From NCBI GenBank assembly GCA_015680685.1, contig MNCI01036134.1:93404-157403 (forward strand): a stretch of DNA of 64,000 nt, read 5' to 3'. Of this stretch, positions 61,221 through 64,000 are shown one piece after another. The DNA is from Gnetum montanum. Lineage: Eukaryota; Streptophyta; Gnetopsida; Gnetales; Gnetaceae. The number at the start of each line of letters is the position of its first letter. The stretch's first letter is position 1. Both the position numbers and the translations under genes were made by a program. The notes beneath the pieces were generated by a model, which was not told where the DNA came from, ran no database searches, and worked only from the letters and a program-made list of their open reading frames with translations.

Positions 61221-61314
61221 AATATCAGATCCTCGATATTGGGCATGTGATATCACAGCCTAGATAACGATATCGAATACATGATATCATGGGTACTGTG
61301 TAAGCCTATAAATA
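61221..61314 (+). promoter_or_regulatory. U3 core promoter of element G (palindrome array plus TATA)
   Basis: AATATC...GATATT inverted pair, then TGATATCA, CGATATCG and TGATATCA perfect 8-base palindromes within 70 bases, then TATAAATA about 20 bases further. The same layout is seen in the solo LTRs at 18147-18249 and 20127-20230. Interpreted as the LTR core promoter. Confidence 0.6.
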
Positions 61315-61442
61315 CCATGTTCAAGCACATAGGAAAGGGGGAGTCAGTAGGTATAAGTGTAGAGTCTTTTTGTTTATTTTTAATTCATTTCAATTCTTTC
61401 CCCAGTGCATGCCCATAGTGTGATGATTGTAATTGTACGGAA

Positions 61443-61493
61443 CCTTTATTCGAGTGTGACATACTTGGACACGCACATGATCGACAATAAAGA
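61443..61493 (+). promoter_or_regulatory. Conserved CTTTATT/AATAAAG hairpin in the LTR (poly(A) region)
   Basis: An inverted pair about 35 bases apart that places an AATAAA poly(A) signal in one arm of a potential stem. It recurs in element 1 (2810-2862), F (60860-60914 and 48618-48700), E and the solo LTRs. Downstream of the TATA box, so within the transcribed R/U5 part. Confidence 0.5.
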
Positions 61494-62055
61494 TCGAGAT
61501 TACTCTATCATTGTAGCATTCACTTAGTTTTAATTGTTTAATTGTTATTGTTATTTATCATTTTCTTAATTAATATTTCTTTACCATCATTTACTATTAC
61601 TATTGTTAAATGTGGAATGAGTATGACTTAATCATGAACATTTAAGTGTAACTACTTGGTAACCCAGTAGCGTATCTAGGAGCACTCAAGTAATATGCAC
61701 TTGGTAATTCCAAAAGTAGTACATGAAATCCAAGATGCATATGGATGATTAAAAATGGATGCTCATAACACTTAAGCTAGTTTAGATTTTTCTTCTCATT
61801 TCCTATTAGCTTACAACAAGATTTATTTTCCATTGTCTCTAGGAGCAGCACTAGTTTAGGATCACATCATACAGCTCACTCAGGACTAAACCATACATGA
61901 TAAGTGAATACTAGTCTAGGTGGGAAGACAACAAAATGAAATCAATGTGTAACTATCTAGATACAATAACTAGTCCATCTATGGAGTTCGAATGGATTGT
62001 GCGTGAACGCTCATATTTGTATAGTTGAGTGTAGGGGTACCTCGACACTCATCAT

Positions 62056-62073
62056 TGGTGCCATTGCAGGGGA
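62056..62073 (+). other. Primer-binding site of element G (tRNA-Asp type)
   Basis: TGGTGCCATTGCAGGGGA, one base past the LTR; complementary to the tRNA-Asp 3' end with few mismatches. Confidence 0.85.
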
Positions 62074-62187
62074 TGGTGCTAGTTATTTAGATTAGTTACA
62101 TCATCCAAGATTGCTGTAATGAAGCCTTGATAATATACCTTTTAGAAATAAAGTAATTGCAAATAAGTCATATAAAAATTTACAACA

Positions 62188-64000
62188 ATGTCTCTCTCAC
62201 AAGACTATGATAATGCAACAACTAGTAAGGAAATTCATTGGAGAACCAATGAATTATATGATAATGAAGATGAAGTTTGGAGTACTCAATCTTATGTAGG
62301 GGTCTCTTATGTACATAACCAAAGACAACATCATCCCAACTCCTGAACTCATAACCTACCTAGTGATGATGAACCCTTGTTGGCCAATAAAATCCTAAGG
62401 CATATACAAGAGGATATTCGAATATCTCGTAGGCATTATAAGGAAAGTCATCTACCTAGGCTTGATTTAAACAAATTCCCTAAGTTTTCAGGAGGCTATG
62501 ATTTAGATCCAAAACATCATTTACAAGCCTTCCATGATGCTTGGATATCAAAGAATATTGATAATAGGTGGAAAAAACTTAAGCTCTTTCCTATGAAACT
62601 CGTTGGCCAAGCAAAAGTATGGTATAGGTCCTTAAGACCAAAATTAATCCGATGTTGGTTGAGAATGGTAGAACTCTTCAATGAAAGATATCAAACCTAT
62701 GTAAGAGTGTTAGCCTTAAGGAGAAAAATCCAAGAATGGAAACAAGGGCATCATGAACCCTTGGACATGGCCTTAGAAAGATACTATTCATTATTAAACA
62801 ATTGCCTAGGCCATGGATTCTCTGAGAAAAGAATAATGTACCATATCATGGATGGGCTCTGTAATGAAACAAGAGAAACCCTAGGGATGTATGCCTGAGG
62901 TCAACTATATGAGCTACAAACCCACCAATTCCAAGAGCTTATTAAGCAGGTAGCAAAAGAAGAAGGAGAAATGGCTAAATGGGAGAATGTTGAAAGCTCT
63001 CAACAGGACCAAGATCTTGAATTAGTAAAGGTCCATGATAATGAAGAAGAGAAATAAACATACCTTAAGGAGGTGGAATCATCTTTGTCAATATTACAAT
63101 AACTAGATGAAATTAAGAAAAAAATCAATAAGATGATGGAATGGGTACATGAAAAATGCAGAGAATATGCCAACACTATTAGAGGTAGAACCATGATGAA
63201 CAAAGAAACAGGACAGAACATCACTAGACAATTGGAAAGAAGGGTTGAAGGGGATAATGATGAGAACTCAATTGCTAATCATATGTATCAATGTAACATT
63301 TTCCTGTACAATCACCTCAAAGGTTAATTCCCAATATTATCACATTTACATGAGCATTGGGGAGGAATGTTACATCCAATGTTCATACAAAAATACCACA
63401 TTGAATCATAGTGAAAACAATCCTAGTCATGGGGTAGGCCACCCTCAAACTAGTCACACCCTTCATACCATATGAACCCAAGATCTTATCAGGTTCAACA
63501 TCCTATTTCCGCAACTAGGTCAACATCCTTTATCTCACCATGTCGTTATCATTCTCCTAAATACTATCAACCCATGTCCTCTCCAACAAGATCACCATCT
63601 CATGTGGCTTTCACTTCTTCTTTCCCTCAATGTTCTCATCCTTCTCCTCCTTCTACATCACCACCAGTTATGCTAGAAGGGTTTGCACCATAGCATCAAC
63701 CCACAAATGTTACTTGTGCTACTACTATCAACTTCAGTGGGAATCCTCCACAATGTCGAAAGAATCCTTTCTTTAGGTATGACTGTAGAAAGAGACAACA
63801 CATTTCTGAAACCCCTACATCCTCCAACTCAGCATGAGTTCAACATTGTGGTGCATCTTTCACCTTGAATCTAATGCCTCTTGTTACCTTATCAGGGCCA
63901 CTAATTAATACTCCAACTACCATGTGACCTAATGAATATAACTACATCGAGAGACATATCGATCCTTACATACCATCTTACAGTCATGGGTGCCATAGTG
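62188..64000 (+). pseudogene. gag of element G (near single-frame, with stops)
   Basis: ATG at 62188 (MSLSQDYDNA), 115 bases past the PBS. One frame can be followed to at least 63690, broken by stops near 62344, 62896, 63055, 63100 and 63325 onward, with no frameshift needed. Capsid domain 62470-62895: FSGGYDLDPKHHLQAFHDA, VWYRSLRPK, ELFNERYQTYVRV, MDGLCNETRETL. The stop at 62896 follows MYA where element 1 has YAQG. A Glu/Lys-rich part follows, then a zinc-knuckle relic near 63292 (C-N-I-F-x3-H; second Cys lost), then a Ser/Pro/His-rich C-terminal segment 63472-63693. Continues past the window. Confidence 0.82.

Larger units (their letters stand above)
61195..62054 (+). repeat. 5' LTR of element G
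   Basis: 860 bp, TGATGAA to CTCATCA. U3 array 61221-61292, TATA box TATAAATA 61307-61314, CTTTATT (61444-61450) and AATAAAG (61486-61492) in the presumed R region. Confidence 0.87.
61195..64000 (+). mobile_element. Athila-like element G, 5' part
   Basis: Plus-strand element cut by the right window edge. 5' LTR 61195-62054, tRNA-Asp PBS 62056-62073, gag from 62188. The LTR start (TGATGAATCATGTTTTGCC) and gag N-terminus place it with element E. GTTTT (61190-61194) would be its left target duplication. Confidence 0.85.

Overview
The window looks like nuclear DNA of a seed plant with a large, repeat-swollen genome. It is AT-rich and CpG-depleted, has no intact cellular gene, and is mostly old LTR retrotransposons nested in one another. 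The transposon lineages (Athila-like Ty3/gypsy with a tRNA-Asp primer-binding site, Ty1/copia, RTE-type LINE, BED/DUF659 hAT) and one decayed plant HAD-phosphatase gene support a plant. A gymnosperm or other giant plant genome would fit, but the species cannot be told from the sequence.

Layout. 1-3124: 5' part of a minus-strand Athila-like element (element 1: gag, PBS, LTR). 3125-3607: Ty1/copia gag and PBS remnant. 3611-19498: full-length Athila-like element D on the minus strand (TSD AATTT), with one solo LTR nested in each of its LTRs and about 1 kb more nested in its 3' half. 20097-20984: solo LTR with TSD CCTAG. 21380-25640: two RTE-type LINE fragments in AT-rich DNA. 26160-41262: a minus-strand hAT transposase pseudogene split by the pol-less LTR element R (27575-39677). 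R is itself split inside its 5' LTR by Athila-like element E (28470-36926, TSD GAAGT), giving three levels of nesting. 41905-42996: intron-retaining pseudogene of a plant pyrophosphatase/phosphocholine-phosphatase-like HAD enzyme. 43000-48014: mostly unassigned, ending in an Asn/Asp-rich decayed stretch. 48015-61171: full-length Athila-like element F on the minus strand. 61195-64000: 5' part of plus-strand element G (LTR, PBS, gag).

The Athila-like elements share one plan: LTR (TGATGAG...CTCATCA), 18-nt tRNA-Asp PBS, gag, protease-RT-RNaseH-integrase, then in the three elements whose 3' half is visible (D, E, F) an extra open-frame relic (here ORF3) before the polypurine tract and 3' LTR. ORF3 has a conserved block and a long coiled-coil-like part. 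Element E keeps gag and ORF3 but has lost pol.

The most interesting observation is that D, E and F each carry, just upstream of ORF3, a short module (array of palindromic motifs plus a TATA box on the ORF3 strand) resembling the U3 core promoter of the element's own LTR class: GATATC type in E, ATCGA/GTCGAC type in D and F. This suggests a dedicated internal ORF3 promoter that has followed the LTR promoter. All coding regions are broken by stops and frameshifts, so the window shows fossil systems rather than live ones.
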